From: Maribellus sp. CM-23
Lineage (GTDB): Bacteria; Bacteroidota; Bacteroidia; Bacteroidales; Prolixibacteraceae
Assembly: GCF_021354595.1 (NCBI RefSeq)
Contig: NZ_JADWYJ010000002.1
Coordinates: forward strand, 744,001 to 808,000
DNA: 64,000 nucleotides
Reading direction: 5' to 3'
The position numbers and the translations under genes are program-made. The notes beneath the pieces were generated by a model. It had not been told where the DNA came from and searched no databases. It saw nothing but the letters and a program-made list of their open reading frames with translations. Of this stretch, positions 17,300-26,245 are shown piece after piece (within the stretch, counting starts at the first letter, position 1; every line of letters starts with the position of its first letter).

Positions 17300-20200
17300 A
17301 TGGGGAATTCGGAACATATCATCCATAATTCGTCCATTCAGCTGGAATACAAAAACAAAGCAATGGCCATTCGCTGTAACCAGCTGATTGAATCCATTTT
17401 TCATTCGCACGTTTTACCGGAAATGGAAGCTGCAGTTTCGGCGAGTATTCCGGCCGGAATTAACATCGAACTTTCGAAACTGGAGATCCACATCGGTGAA
17501 ATACCCGAAAAAGAACTAAGAAACGTATTGGGGCAACGCATTCGGGCCGAGCTCGAAAAATCACTCAACTTCAGCCAGTTGATTGACTTCAAAGGTAGTT
17601 TCAAAAATGGCAGCAAAACAAAGAAGCTGACTTCGGATAATGCCTTGCTGTATGCCCTTGATTTTTTCCTGCAAAACGGATTTTTCCCTTATTCACTGGC
17701 CAACAATCCATCCATCAACGATCTTTTGGCCGAACTCGTTGGCTCGCATCCCAAAGAACTGTCCGAAGTTCTGTTAAACCACAAATCCGGCAGAAACAAA
17801 ATTCTGCGCCTGATTCACCACCTAAGCCCCCAAAACTTAAACAAAGTGGTGGTTCTGCTGGAGCCCGCCAATGCAGTGTGGATTGAAAAACTGGTTCCCA
17901 GGCTGCTTGATTTTGCCGAGCATTTAAAGGTCAACCACAGCCAAAAGGAGTTGTACGGCACGCTTATGGCTTCTATTTTTCATTACCTGCGAAACAACCG
18001 CAGTCCGGGCTTTTCGCGCCAAAGATTTATTGAATCCGTGCTGAAAGACTGGCTCCGCAAATCGGTTCAATCCTCTTCTTTGACAGTTACCGGCTTGCCG
18101 GCCAGTAAGTTTAAGGATCAGGATGAAAGGCTGATCTTCGAAGCTTTTGAGCAGATCAGAAAAAATAAGACGCATTCTTTAGAGGAAGCCAGCAAAACAG
18201 GGACAAATACCATTGCGACAGAAAACGAGTTTCGGGAACAAAAACAGTTATCGGTACCGGAGCTGATTCATATTTTACACAACGGAACGTATATAAACCA
18301 TGATACAAGCTGGCTGCGCGGTCAATTGGTTTCCATCTTGCAAAACCCCGAAAACAACAAAATTCTCGGGACAAAACTGGATGAACGAAGCACACACCTG
18401 CTTCTCCGCTTACTGGAAAAAGAGCAGGCCGAAAGTATAACTGGGCTGTTGCATCGCCTTTATCAAAAAACCGTCAAAGATTTTGATACAAAGATCAAAT
18501 TCAATCATCTCGTATTGAATACGTTGAAATACCTTTCCGAGACCGGGTACCATCCCAAAAAACAGGAAAAATTTGTTGTCCGCCTCCTTTTGCAAACAGA
18601 TGCAGACCTTCCTGAACTCACAAAGAACAGTTCTTTTCAGGAATTCTTCCGCGACGAAAAATTTAGTTCCATTAAGTGGGCAAAGGCGTTACGCGAAGTA
18701 GCTATTTTCCGCGATGATGCAAAAATTCTGTCTTCCGATAAGAGTGAAGCAAGCAACGAGCGGCCTCAATCGAAACAAAAGTCCATCGTCGAGAAGCCGG
18801 AAAACTATTTACTGGTTTACTACCGGAAGATTTTGGGAATTTACCTCCAACAAGGGTATTTACCGGAAGGGTTTGAGGCCTTAACACGAAACGACCTCCA
18901 ACAGGCATTGATGATTTTATGCGAAAAAAACGATGACCTACTGGCGAAGGTGATCCGGTTGAACAAAACTTCAGAAGATGCCAACCTAAACCTGTTTAGC
19001 CTGATAGATACCCACACAGCCACTACGCTACAAAGCTACCTAAGTCGTTTCTTTCCAAAGGAAAATAAAGCGTTTACACAGATCATCAGCGAGCTTTCCA
19101 AACACTCGGGAGCAAAACAGAATTCCCTTCTTTTAGACCCGGTTTTCCTTGCAAAACTGTTTATTGCGGCAATGGAAGAAAGTAGTGAATCAAAAGATCC
19201 GGAGGCCTTCACAATTAAAATTGTACCTGCTTTATTCGCAAAAACAAGCGACAAACAGGCTGAAAAATACCTGATCGATTTGCTAAAAAAGAGCATGATC
19301 TACAGTCGTTACGACACATCCCCAATCGAAGGGCCTAAACCTGTTTCAGAAAGAATGAAAAGCTATTTCAATCACCGCTTTGAACTTCTTATCGCACAGC
19401 TAAACACATTCATCCAAAAGACTCCTGACAACAAGAAGCTTAGTGAAGAAATGGCAGTTTCAAGCATCGCGTTTCCCTCTCATTTTATTGATTGCCTGCT
19501 TCAATATCCGAATCAACTTACAAAGCTGCACCGCTTTTTCAAACTAAACCTGGATGAAAAACTTTGGACGAAAATGGAGGAGCGTATCTGGTCCGATTTC
19601 CGGGTAAAAGAATACGTGATGCAATATACAGTCCAGGCTCATTGGGCAGATTCGTTGATGAATAAAACAGATGCTCCAACATCCAATACGGAGAAACCCG
19701 GGGAACTGTCAGAAAGCGAATTTAGCGCATTAATTTTCCGGGCAGAGCAAGACAGGTCGCTTGTTGGCAAGCTGGTGGCAAGTGAAAAAGGACTGGAGTT
19801 AATCAGGCAGCTAAAGTTTTCCAACAAAAAAATAAATACCCTTTTAGAAGCACTTTATGAGTTTGGATTAAGTACGCCGGAAGCAAGAATAGCGTCGCAA
19901 ACATGGAAGTCCATTCAGCTAAAATTTGCCTTTTTTCTGGTTGAAAATGAGCTCCCGGTTACATCTTCTGAACTTGGCAAAACTTACACGTATTTCCTGT
20001 TTGAACAATTAAAGACGCATCACCGCGAGGAACACTTCTTTAGCATTCTAAAACAACTGCAGGATTCGCACAACTCCGAAATACAAAACCTGGTAAAACT
20101 TTGGTACGCAGCAGAACAAATTCAACCTGCGAAAAACAGTAAGGATGAAAACCCAACCATTGTTTCGCCGGAGAAAACCCTCGCCGAAAAAACAGACTTT

Positions 20201-21523
20201 TATCTCTCTGTTTTGCGTTTCTATTCGCATGCCAATCATCTGCCCTGGTGGTCCGGCGTGGCATCGGCAACGGAACTTCTTTTCGAATTGAATAGTATCT
20301 GGCAGGAATCTTCTTCAGACTTTGCAGAACATTTGCTGACACTGGATAAGGACGAGCAAATTTTTGCTTCGCTTAGCCAAAACGTGTCTCCCCTTTTCAT
20401 TCAAAACTTTGAAAGCATTGTTTACAAACATCCGCGTTTATCAGAGGCCTGGGAGCAAGTGCAAAAGAAAACCCAAAAAGAACAGTTCTCCGAAACACAA
20501 GACACAGAGGAACAAATAAATAAAGCAAATGCATTAACAAGAAATGCGAAAGACTTTTTACTTGCAGCGCGTACCGACGAAAACCTGCTTCGCAAGGGGC
20601 TTTATTCCATGGGTGACAGCGAATTAATTTCCCACTGGCCCGATCAACGTTCCGAAGTAAAAACCCTGCTAAGCGAGTACCTGTCGTTGACACCATTTTT
20701 TTATTTCAGAGAAATAACGCCCGTCGTCTGGCGCGAATCAGTGTACAAATTCTCGCTTCGTTACTTTACACAAAATTCATCGGCCTCCACCCGCTTATTT
20801 CACAACAGGTTGCTCGCTTTTTTACAGGAAACCCAAAGATCCGTCGATTGGAAAAATATCCTGAGCAGCGTTTATGCCAGGGTTAAACAATACGGGGCAT
20901 CCAAAAATGTTGTGTTCCCGGCCGAGTTGCTGCGTCTTTTACCTGACGAAGCATCTCATACAATTAAAAATGGACAAACAATTATCCACGATAAAATGGA
21001 GACAAGTGATTCAATTTCAGGGGTAACTACAAGAATTAGCAATTCGGGTCTTGTACTGGGATGGCCTTTTATGTCGCGCTTGTTCGAATCGCTGCAATAC
21101 ACAGAACAAGGCAGGTTCGTGAGCGAAGAATACCAAAACAGGGCGGTTTACCTGTTGCAGTATCTTGTGTTTAACGACACCGGCTTTCCGGAATACGAAC
21201 TCGTACTCAATAAATTGCTAGCCGGAATACCTGCGGAAAAACATCTAGACCCGGTTGAAGAACTAAGCACCGAAGAAAAAACGACTGCACAAAGCCTGCT
21301 TTTCGGAATGATTCACAACTGGGAAAAAGTCAGCAACTCAACGCCCGAAGGAATCCAGGAAACTTTTCTGCAACGGGAAGGCATGCTCTCTTTTAACGAA
21401 GATTTCTACCAGCTAAAAGTAGAGAAAAAAGGAGTGGATGTACTGATGCAAACTATTCCATGGAAGTTTAATACGATAAAATTAGCGTGGATGGATAAGC
21501 CGATCCATGTTGACTGGATTTGA
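17300..21523 (+). CDS. Contractile injection system tape measure protein (Afp14/Pvc14-like)
   Basis: This protein of 1407 residues matches the tape-measure family of eCIS loci, which sets tube length during assembly. The N-terminal domain has the typical INIELSKLEIHIGEIP stretch (about 54-70). The body is highly helical and repeats a short motif of the form L-x-F/Y-L-x-x-G-x-x-P at about residues 118 (FFLQNGFFPYSL), 506 (YLQQGYLPEGF) and 970 (FYSHANHLPWW). The C-terminal 150 residues carry the family ending with RAVYLLQYL, LNKLLAGIP, FLQREG and PWKFNTIKLAWM. No membrane helix is seen. The stop overlaps a TTG of the next reading frame. Confidence 0.9.
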   Translation: MGNSEHIIHNSSIQLEYKNKAMAIRCNQLIESIFHSHVLPEMEAAVSASIPAGINIELSKLEIHIGEIPEKELRNVLGQRIRAELEKSLNFSQLIDFKGSFKNGSKTKKLTSDNALLYALDFFLQNGFFPYSLANNPSINDLLAELVGSHPKELSEVLLNHKSGRNKILRLIHHLSPQNLNKVVVLLEPANAVWIEKLVPRLLDFAEHLKVNHSQKELYGTLMASIFHYLRNNRSPGFSRQRFIESVLKDWLRKSVQSSSLTVTGLPASKFKDQDERLIFEAFEQIRKNKTHSLEEASKTGTNTIATENEFREQKQLSVPELIHILHNGTYINHDTSWLRGQLVSILQNPENNKILGTKLDERSTHLLLRLLEKEQAESITGLLHRLYQKTVKDFDTKIKFNHLVLNTLKYLSETGYHPKKQEKFVVRLLLQTDADLPELTKNSSFQEFFRDEKFSSIKWAKALREVAIFRDDAKILSSDKSEASNERPQSKQKSIVEKPENYLLVYYRKILGIYLQQGYLPEGFEALTRNDLQQALMILCEKNDDLLAKVIRLNKTSEDANLNLFSLIDTHTATTLQSYLSRFFPKENKAFTQIISELSKHSGAKQNSLLLDPVFLAKLFIAAMEESSESKDPEAFTIKIVPALFAKTSDKQAEKYLIDLLKKSMIYSRYDTSPIEGPKPVSERMKSYFNHRFELLIAQLNTFIQKTPDNKKLSEEMAVSSIAFPSHFIDCLLQYPNQLTKLHRFFKLNLDEKLWTKMEERIWSDFRVKEYVMQYTVQAHWADSLMNKTDAPTSNTEKPGELSESEFSALIFRAEQDRSLVGKLVASEKGLELIRQLKFSNKKINTLLEALYEFGLSTPEARIASQTWKSIQLKFAFFLVENELPVTSSELGKTYTYFLFEQLKTHHREEHFFSILKQLQDSHNSEIQNLVKLWYAAEQIQPAKNSKDENPTIVSPEKTLAEKTDFYLSVLRFYSHANHLPWWSGVASATELLFELNSIWQESSSDFAEHLLTLDKDEQIFASLSQNVSPLFIQNFESIVYKHPRLSEAWEQVQKKTQKEQFSETQDTEEQINKANALTRNAKDFLLAARTDENLLRKGLYSMGDSELISHWPDQRSEVKTLLSEYLSLTPFFYFREITPVVWRESVYKFSLRYFTQNSSASTRLFHNRLLAFLQETQRSVDWKNILSSVYARVKQYGASKNVVFPAELLRLLPDEASHTIKNGQTIIHDKMETSDSISGVTTRISNSGLVLGWPFMSRLFESLQYTEQGRFVSEEYQNRAVYLLQYLVFNDTGFPEYELVLNKLLAGIPAEKHLDPVEELSTEEKTTAQSLLFGMIHNWEKVSNSTPEGIQETFLQREGMLSFNEDFYQLKVEKKGVDVLMQTIPWKFNTIKLAWMDKPIHVDWI

Positions 21524-21549
21524 AATTTATAAATACTGAACAGAAAAAC

Positions 21550-23838
21550 GTGAACAAAATCGTAGCACATACCCATACATTGAAGCGAAACTTTGGCATC
21601 CTTTTCCTGATGTTTCTGCTGCTGACTTTTGGAAAAACTTTGCATGCTCAGCAAACCATTTCTCCGTCAACGATACAGTTGCAGGATACGACCAGCTTTC
21701 AGGATACGACCAAGGGACTTCTGCAAAAAGTGTTAAGACCTTTCAAATTCAGGGACAACAGAAACCGCAACGAAAAAGAGCGTGTGTACAACTACATGCT
21801 CAAACTGATTGACAAGGGCGAATTGAAAATTGACAGTACAACGGTTAAGCAGATTATCATTCAGCTCGACAGCCTGGACCAGCAAGGAAAACTCAACGAA
21901 AATGATATCCAGGCAATTTTTAAAAAGGCCGATTTAAATGAACAAGCTTCAAAAGAAGCCCGAGACTCGCTCAAAACCCTTCTTTCTGCTGTTATTCAGG
22001 CAAACGACGAGCAATCAACCGCTGAAGAACAGGAATTTAACGACGAAATTGAAAAGCTGCTGGTGCCAATAAAAAACTGGCAAAACAGTCGGGAAGATCA
22101 GACATACAGTGATACAACAATTAGCAACGATACCACTTTTTACAAAGAATATGAGCTAAAACTGCACAAAAAGATAAAGACCATCGGTTGGCACAATGCC
22201 TGGATGGAACAGGAATTTCAGCGTTATTCCTACCAATACCTGTCGGTTTTGAATTTATACGGGTATGAACTTTCTGCAACAGGCGAATGCGCCCGGCCCG
22301 ACTACCTGGAAAATTTTGAAAGGCCGCAGGGAGTAATTGAGTATGCCCACGCATCAAATTGCGATGTTCACCTGACTGTTTACAGCAAACTACCGGGTGA
22401 AATCAGCCGTTTTCTGCATAATGAACAAGCTTGGGAAAAGCTCACCACAGAACTGGACACCCTCATCAAACGCCATGATTTAAAAGGAATCAACCTTTAC
22501 CTGGAGGATGTTTCAATCAGCGACAGTCAGCATTTCACTGCTTTCATGAGCCAGCTTGCCACACACCTCAGGCAAAACAACAATTCTTTTGTTGTCTCGC
22601 TTTCGATACCTTCTATCACCGACAAAGCCAGCCTTGACAAGGTCAGTGCCTACAACTTCAATGCGCTGGATTCCTATGTCGATTATTACTATGTTCTCAC
22701 CGACAGAATGCTCAATGGAAGAATTGGTATCTCAAGAGCGCTAAGTCCGCTTTTCCCCAGTAAAAAGTACGGCGACCGATCGATTGAAAGTACCATCAAT
22801 AGCTACCAAAACAGCGGAATTCCTTCCTCCAAACTTATTGTTACCTTATCGTACCTGGGAATTGGATGGAATGTTGAAGACTTTGAAGGGAAACTCAGAA
22901 ATGCAAACATTCAGAATTTGACTTACCAGACTGTGGTTGAGAAGTACCTAAATACTGACCGGTTGGGAACAAGTATTATTCCCGGATTCGACCGGCAACA
23001 AGTGGCAGCCTACCTGAACCTCATCGGCGAGAGCCCTGACAGAAACCAGCAAATATGGTACGACAATGCCCAAAGTTTGTACGAAAAATACTTGTGGACA
23101 TTGGACCAGAACCTGGGCGGAGTAGCTGTCAGAGGCCTTGGTTATGACGATGGGCGACCCGAACTCTGGGACGCAATGGGTGCTGCCCTGGTTGAAATCG
23201 ATACACTTCTCACCCATCAAAGAATCAGTATAGTCGACACACTCCCGGATATTACCTGGCGCCAATACCTGAAAATATTTCGGGAGGACTTTAAATGGGC
23301 GGTTGCCGTTGATCTGGAGTATTACGAGAACCTTGATGATTCAACTACCTGCGATTGCAGATTCAATGCCGACTCGGTTGCTGTTTACCACGATTCACTG
23401 ATTGTGTGGCATGCCTGGCAGCCTTATTCCAGGTCTTCCGACAAGCATCTCAGCAACAAATTAAAAGACTCTCTCGTTTGCAACTCGATGTTTGTTAGAT
23501 GGGATTTTTATGCCCATATCTTTCGGTGGTGCTGGATCGTGGCGGCGGGAGTTATTGCCTTGTTTTACTTTCTTTCAATGTACCTCGAACGATTCAAAAT
23601 CGGAGGCAAATCAGTACTGAATGCCATAAAAGTAATCCAGGTAATTTCCTTCATTTTCTTTATACTAACAATAAGTTGCTGGTTCTATTTGTCCCCTACC
23701 ATCGATCTGATCGGGGCTTCCAGTGAAGGCTCAAATATTGGATTGCTGTTCATTTCCCTGATTTTTGGAGCCATTCTGGGCTGGCTTATCCACTCGTGGT
23801 ACAAAAGCGGGAAAAGCGTTCCCAAGAACCGCCCCTAA
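21550..23838 (+). CDS. Membrane-anchored GH18-fold protein with degenerate catalytic motif
   Basis: This protein has about 762 residues from the GTG at 21550; TTG starts at 21520 (overlapping the tape-measure stop) or 21580 are also possible. It has a signal-like N-terminal helix ending in TLHAQ, a helical linker rich in Gln, Asp and Thr, and a GH18-type TIM barrel (about residues 210-545). Three membrane helices follow near the C-terminus, encoded near 23521-23586, 23632-23694 and 23740-23805. GH18 landmarks include SYVDYYYVLTDRM, the GIPSSKLIVTLSYLGIGW segment and an ending like GVAVRGLGYDDGRPELWDAM. The catalytic DxxDxDxE segment reads KGINLYLED: the general-acid Glu is kept (codon at 22504) but all three Asp are replaced. 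It is the last gene of the eCIS operon. A role in envelope remodelling, anchoring or release is possible; enzyme activity is doubtful. Confidence 0.75.
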   Translation: MNKIVAHTHTLKRNFGILFLMFLLLTFGKTLHAQQTISPSTIQLQDTTSFQDTTKGLLQKVLRPFKFRDNRNRNEKERVYNYMLKLIDKGELKIDSTTVKQIIIQLDSLDQQGKLNENDIQAIFKKADLNEQASKEARDSLKTLLSAVIQANDEQSTAEEQEFNDEIEKLLVPIKNWQNSREDQTYSDTTISNDTTFYKEYELKLHKKIKTIGWHNAWMEQEFQRYSYQYLSVLNLYGYELSATGECARPDYLENFERPQGVIEYAHASNCDVHLTVYSKLPGEISRFLHNEQAWEKLTTELDTLIKRHDLKGINLYLEDVSISDSQHFTAFMSQLATHLRQNNNSFVVSLSIPSITDKASLDKVSAYNFNALDSYVDYYYVLTDRMLNGRIGISRALSPLFPSKKYGDRSIESTINSYQNSGIPSSKLIVTLSYLGIGWNVEDFEGKLRNANIQNLTYQTVVEKYLNTDRLGTSIIPGFDRQQVAAYLNLIGESPDRNQQIWYDNAQSLYEKYLWTLDQNLGGVAVRGLGYDDGRPELWDAMGAALVEIDTLLTHQRISIVDTLPDITWRQYLKIFREDFKWAVAVDLEYYENLDDSTTCDCRFNADSVAVYHDSLIVWHAWQPYSRSSDKHLSNKLKDSLVCNSMFVRWDFYAHIFRWCWIVAAGVIALFYFLSMYLERFKIGGKSVLNAIKVIQVISFIFFILTISCWFYLSPTIDLIGASSEGSNIGLLFISLIFGAILGWLIHSWYKSGKSVPKNRP

Positions 23839-23850
23839 ACCGATGCCTCC

Positions 23851-24909
23851 TTATTTGCTTTTATGAAACAGAAAATACAGGGAAAAGATGGCCACCAGGA
23901 AAGCCACCGGAAAAACAAAACGCAAAATCCGCAACAAGGGGCTTTTTTCCGACTTTTCAGTTTTACCATACAGCCGGCTGTTGACAATCACCGCCAGAAT
24001 CCCCAGAAAAATAAAGACATAACCAACAATGATGATGGTTTCGATAAACGTTTGGTACGGCAACTGAGGCAAAATGGAAGCTGAATAAAAATTGAAGGCT
24101 ACCACCGTGAGCATTAAGGTAAATCCGACACCTAGCTGGGTGCTAAAATCATGAATCCAGAAAATAACAAACGAAGCCATAATGATAATAAACAAAGGAA
24201 AAAGTACCTGCCACAGGTAATACCCCGTCATTCTCTCAGCCTTTATTTCAAAGACCACTTTTGAATACGTTAGTTTTGGATTTTCAGGATCTTCCGGATT
24301 ATCATAAACATCTTTTTCAAGCCGGGTTCTCATGTCCTGAATGATCCAGGAACTCAGCAATTTTGGTTTCTTCTCCAATTCCGGAAGAATCCGAGGCTTC
24401 TTAAAAACCATGTAGCGCACATCAAAAGTAAATGGCTCCAGTACAACCTCGAAAACCTGCGTATCAAACGGGAAGCTTCTGAAATTCATTTCGGTGCTGA
24501 AAGCGCCAAAGAACCGTATGTCGTAAATCACTTTCCCGCTTGGATGCAGTTCAACACTTCGATTCGGGATCTCAATACTTCCCTGGATATTCATCAGTTC
24601 GAAAGCCGGCACCCAAATCGTTGAATTCATTACTTCAACAGCCACATCGTTTTCAAAAATCAGGGTGCTGGTAAGTTCCTTGCCTTCAAAGTTCCGTACC
24701 CGCTCATCATGCCAGGCAAACTCCAGGTAACCGTCAATTTGATAGGTCTCGTCAACCGAGTTGATGTTAAAAATCTTGTTGATGAATAAGGTTACGCTCA
24801 TTTCCAGGGGTTTATCACTTACAGGAGGTTGCAGAACTCCATTACACCAGGCACTGGCTGACAGCAGGACAAATAAGCCAGCCAAAAGAAAAGGGTTGAT
24901 CAATTTCAT
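23851..24909 (-). CDS. Pentameric ligand-gated ion channel, ELIC-like
   Basis: This protein of 352 residues has a signal peptide (about 1-23), an extracellular beta-sandwich ligand-binding domain and four membrane helices at about 231-251, 258-279, 286-310 and 326-347. That is the complete layout of a pentameric ligand-gated ion channel. The Pro-loop motif FPFD lies at 146-149 and, as in other bacterial members, the flanking disulphide cysteines are absent. The pore helix FTLMLTVVA (263-271) and the following ILPQLPY (279-285) are, from memory, nearly the same as in the Erwinia/Dickeya channel ELIC, which is gated by primary amines. It should form a cation-type pore in the inner membrane with the binding domain in the periplasm. 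It lies 78 bases downstream of the candidate eCIS cargo gene on the same strand with no visible terminator between them. The natural ligand cannot be read here. Confidence 0.93.
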   Translation of the reverse strand: MKLINPFLLAGLFVLLSASAWCNGVLQPPVSDKPLEMSVTLFINKIFNINSVDETYQIDGYLEFAWHDERVRNFEGKELTSTLIFENDVAVEVMNSTIWVPAFELMNIQGSIEIPNRSVELHPSGKVIYDIRFFGAFSTEMNFRSFPFDTQVFEVVLEPFTFDVRYMVFKKPRILPELEKKPKLLSSWIIQDMRTRLEKDVYDNPEDPENPKLTYSKVVFEIKAERMTGYYLWQVLFPLFIIIMASFVIFWIHDFSTQLGVGFTLMLTVVAFNFYSASILPQLPYQTFIETIIIVGYVFIFLGILAVIVNSRLYGKTEKSEKSPLLRILRFVFPVAFLVAIFSLYFLFHKSK

Positions 24910-24987
24910 ATTATTTAGGGTTTTGTTTTCGAACTGCCGGACAGCGCTTTACTCAAGGTGCCAACATTCCAGAAATGGGTATTTATT

Positions 24988-26214
24988 TTACAAGTCCTCG
25001 TTGCCAATGGACAGATTTCCTTCCCCCGTTCCACTCATGACTCCTCCTCTTTCGTTCACCATTTTCTTTCGCTTTTCTCTATCCTCTTCTGCTCTCCGTT
25101 TTCTTTCCGCCTCCCTTGCCATAGCTCGTTCTTCAAAATTGTTATAATATTCTTCTACCAGCCTTTTTATATTATCAACTCCCAGAATGATCCCGTCTCT
25201 ATGCTCCTCGAACGATCGGTCGTCTCTTCTGATTGGGTGTTCAAAATCGATGGCCACTGCTTTTCCCGAATTTTCACCGGAAACAATTAAAAGGCTCATT
25301 CCCACATAAACAACATCCGTTGTATCCAGCCAATTCCGAAATGTATCCAGATCCCGATATATCTGGGCAAGAGTTGGTTTACCCGATCGGTCCAGCATCT
25401 GCTGCAACTCATCCGTATTATCACCTGTCTTTGATAACTTCCAGCGATCTTCGTCCCGGAAACCCATTTTCGACGAACCACTCCAGTAGTCCATTGCATC
25501 ATGGCGAACAATCTTGGCAACTTTCGCCAATCCCTTAACACCATGCCTTTCCTGATCTGTCCCACTGGCCGTATGCTTGCCCATCTTTAGATCGCGCATT
25601 TTAGGATTTGCCATCCCCGTTGTCGCATTCGCCAACATCATAAACCCTTTTCCTCCTTCGCTCATGGTCTGTGCCATCAGATTGATTTTATCCATCTTCT
25701 CCTGGCCCGGATTTTCACCATCCGCCAGTAAGAACTGCAACGCTTCTTCCGCAGTATAAAAAGGCCCGTTAAAATCCGGCGCAATAGCAGGAGTCTCCCC
25801 GCTCCGGTATTGCGCTATCTCGGTACTGTCAGCCCGTTTTACCAACCAACGGCCAACAAAGCACAAATCCTCCTCATGTCCTGCCCGTTGAATTGTATTC
25901 GAGTTCGACTGAACAACACGCTTTGGTTTTTGGGAGAAAGGCTTCTTCTGCACCTGCACCGGATGAAGGGCGGGATTCTCCGAAGTTGCATCCACCTGAG
26001 GTTGAACTGTATTTTGGGTCATTCTTTTTAGCTGAACCGCGTAACCTGACTTCGCATGATTTCCTGCCATCGTTCCTATTTGACGCTGCAACTGCACCTC
26101 CGGACGGTTGTCTGCAATCAAAGTTTCTGATTTTTGTGTGTCTTTTGTTAAAGCTTGCCCGGGAAACGAAGCACTGTTCTTTTTTCCCGGCGGGATCATT
26201 GTATATGTGGACAT
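24988..26214 (-). CDS. Candidate eCIS cargo with inositol-polyphosphate-kinase-like domain
   Basis: This protein of 408 residues has two parts. Residues 1-110 form a low-complexity, Gln-rich leader containing DNRPExxxQR (35-44) and VQLKRM (60-65), a pattern shared without gaps with the DUF4157 protein encoded just upstream. Residues of about 115-340 carry three motifs in the order of inositol polyphosphate kinases: PKMRDLKMG (204-212, fitting PxxxDxKxG), SSKMGFR (247-253, like the SxxLGFR element) and SLLIV followed by AIDFEH (307-326, like SSLL...DFAH). The conserved Asp and Lys of the first motif and the Asp of the last are kept. The C-terminal 60 residues are a strongly charged helix. No signal peptide is present. 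The leader and position suggest loading into the injection particle; the target inositol phosphate is unknown. Confidence 0.72.
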   Translation of the reverse strand: MSTYTMIPPGKKNSASFPGQALTKDTQKSETLIADNRPEVQLQRQIGTMAGNHAKSGYAVQLKRMTQNTVQPQVDATSENPALHPVQVQKKPFSQKPKRVVQSNSNTIQRAGHEEDLCFVGRWLVKRADSTEIAQYRSGETPAIAPDFNGPFYTAEEALQFLLADGENPGQEKMDKINLMAQTMSEGGKGFMMLANATTGMANPKMRDLKMGKHTASGTDQERHGVKGLAKVAKIVRHDAMDYWSGSSKMGFRDEDRWKLSKTGDNTDELQQMLDRSGKPTLAQIYRDLDTFRNWLDTTDVVYVGMSLLIVSGENSGKAVAIDFEHPIRRDDRSFEEHRDGIILGVDNIKRLVEEYYNNFEERAMAREAERKRRAEEDREKRKKMVNERGGVMSGTGEGNLSIGNEDL

Positions 26215-26245
26215 ATTTTTACGTTTTTAAGAACGGGAACACCGT

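Noticed and set aside
411..21523. Reading the contractile locus as a prophage or a classical type VI secretion system
   Set aside because: There are no capsid, portal, terminase, integrase or lysis genes, and no TssJ/TssL/TssM-like membrane-complex genes. The AAA ATPase, DUF4255 cap, PAAR/VgrG pair and tape measure family fit an eCIS.
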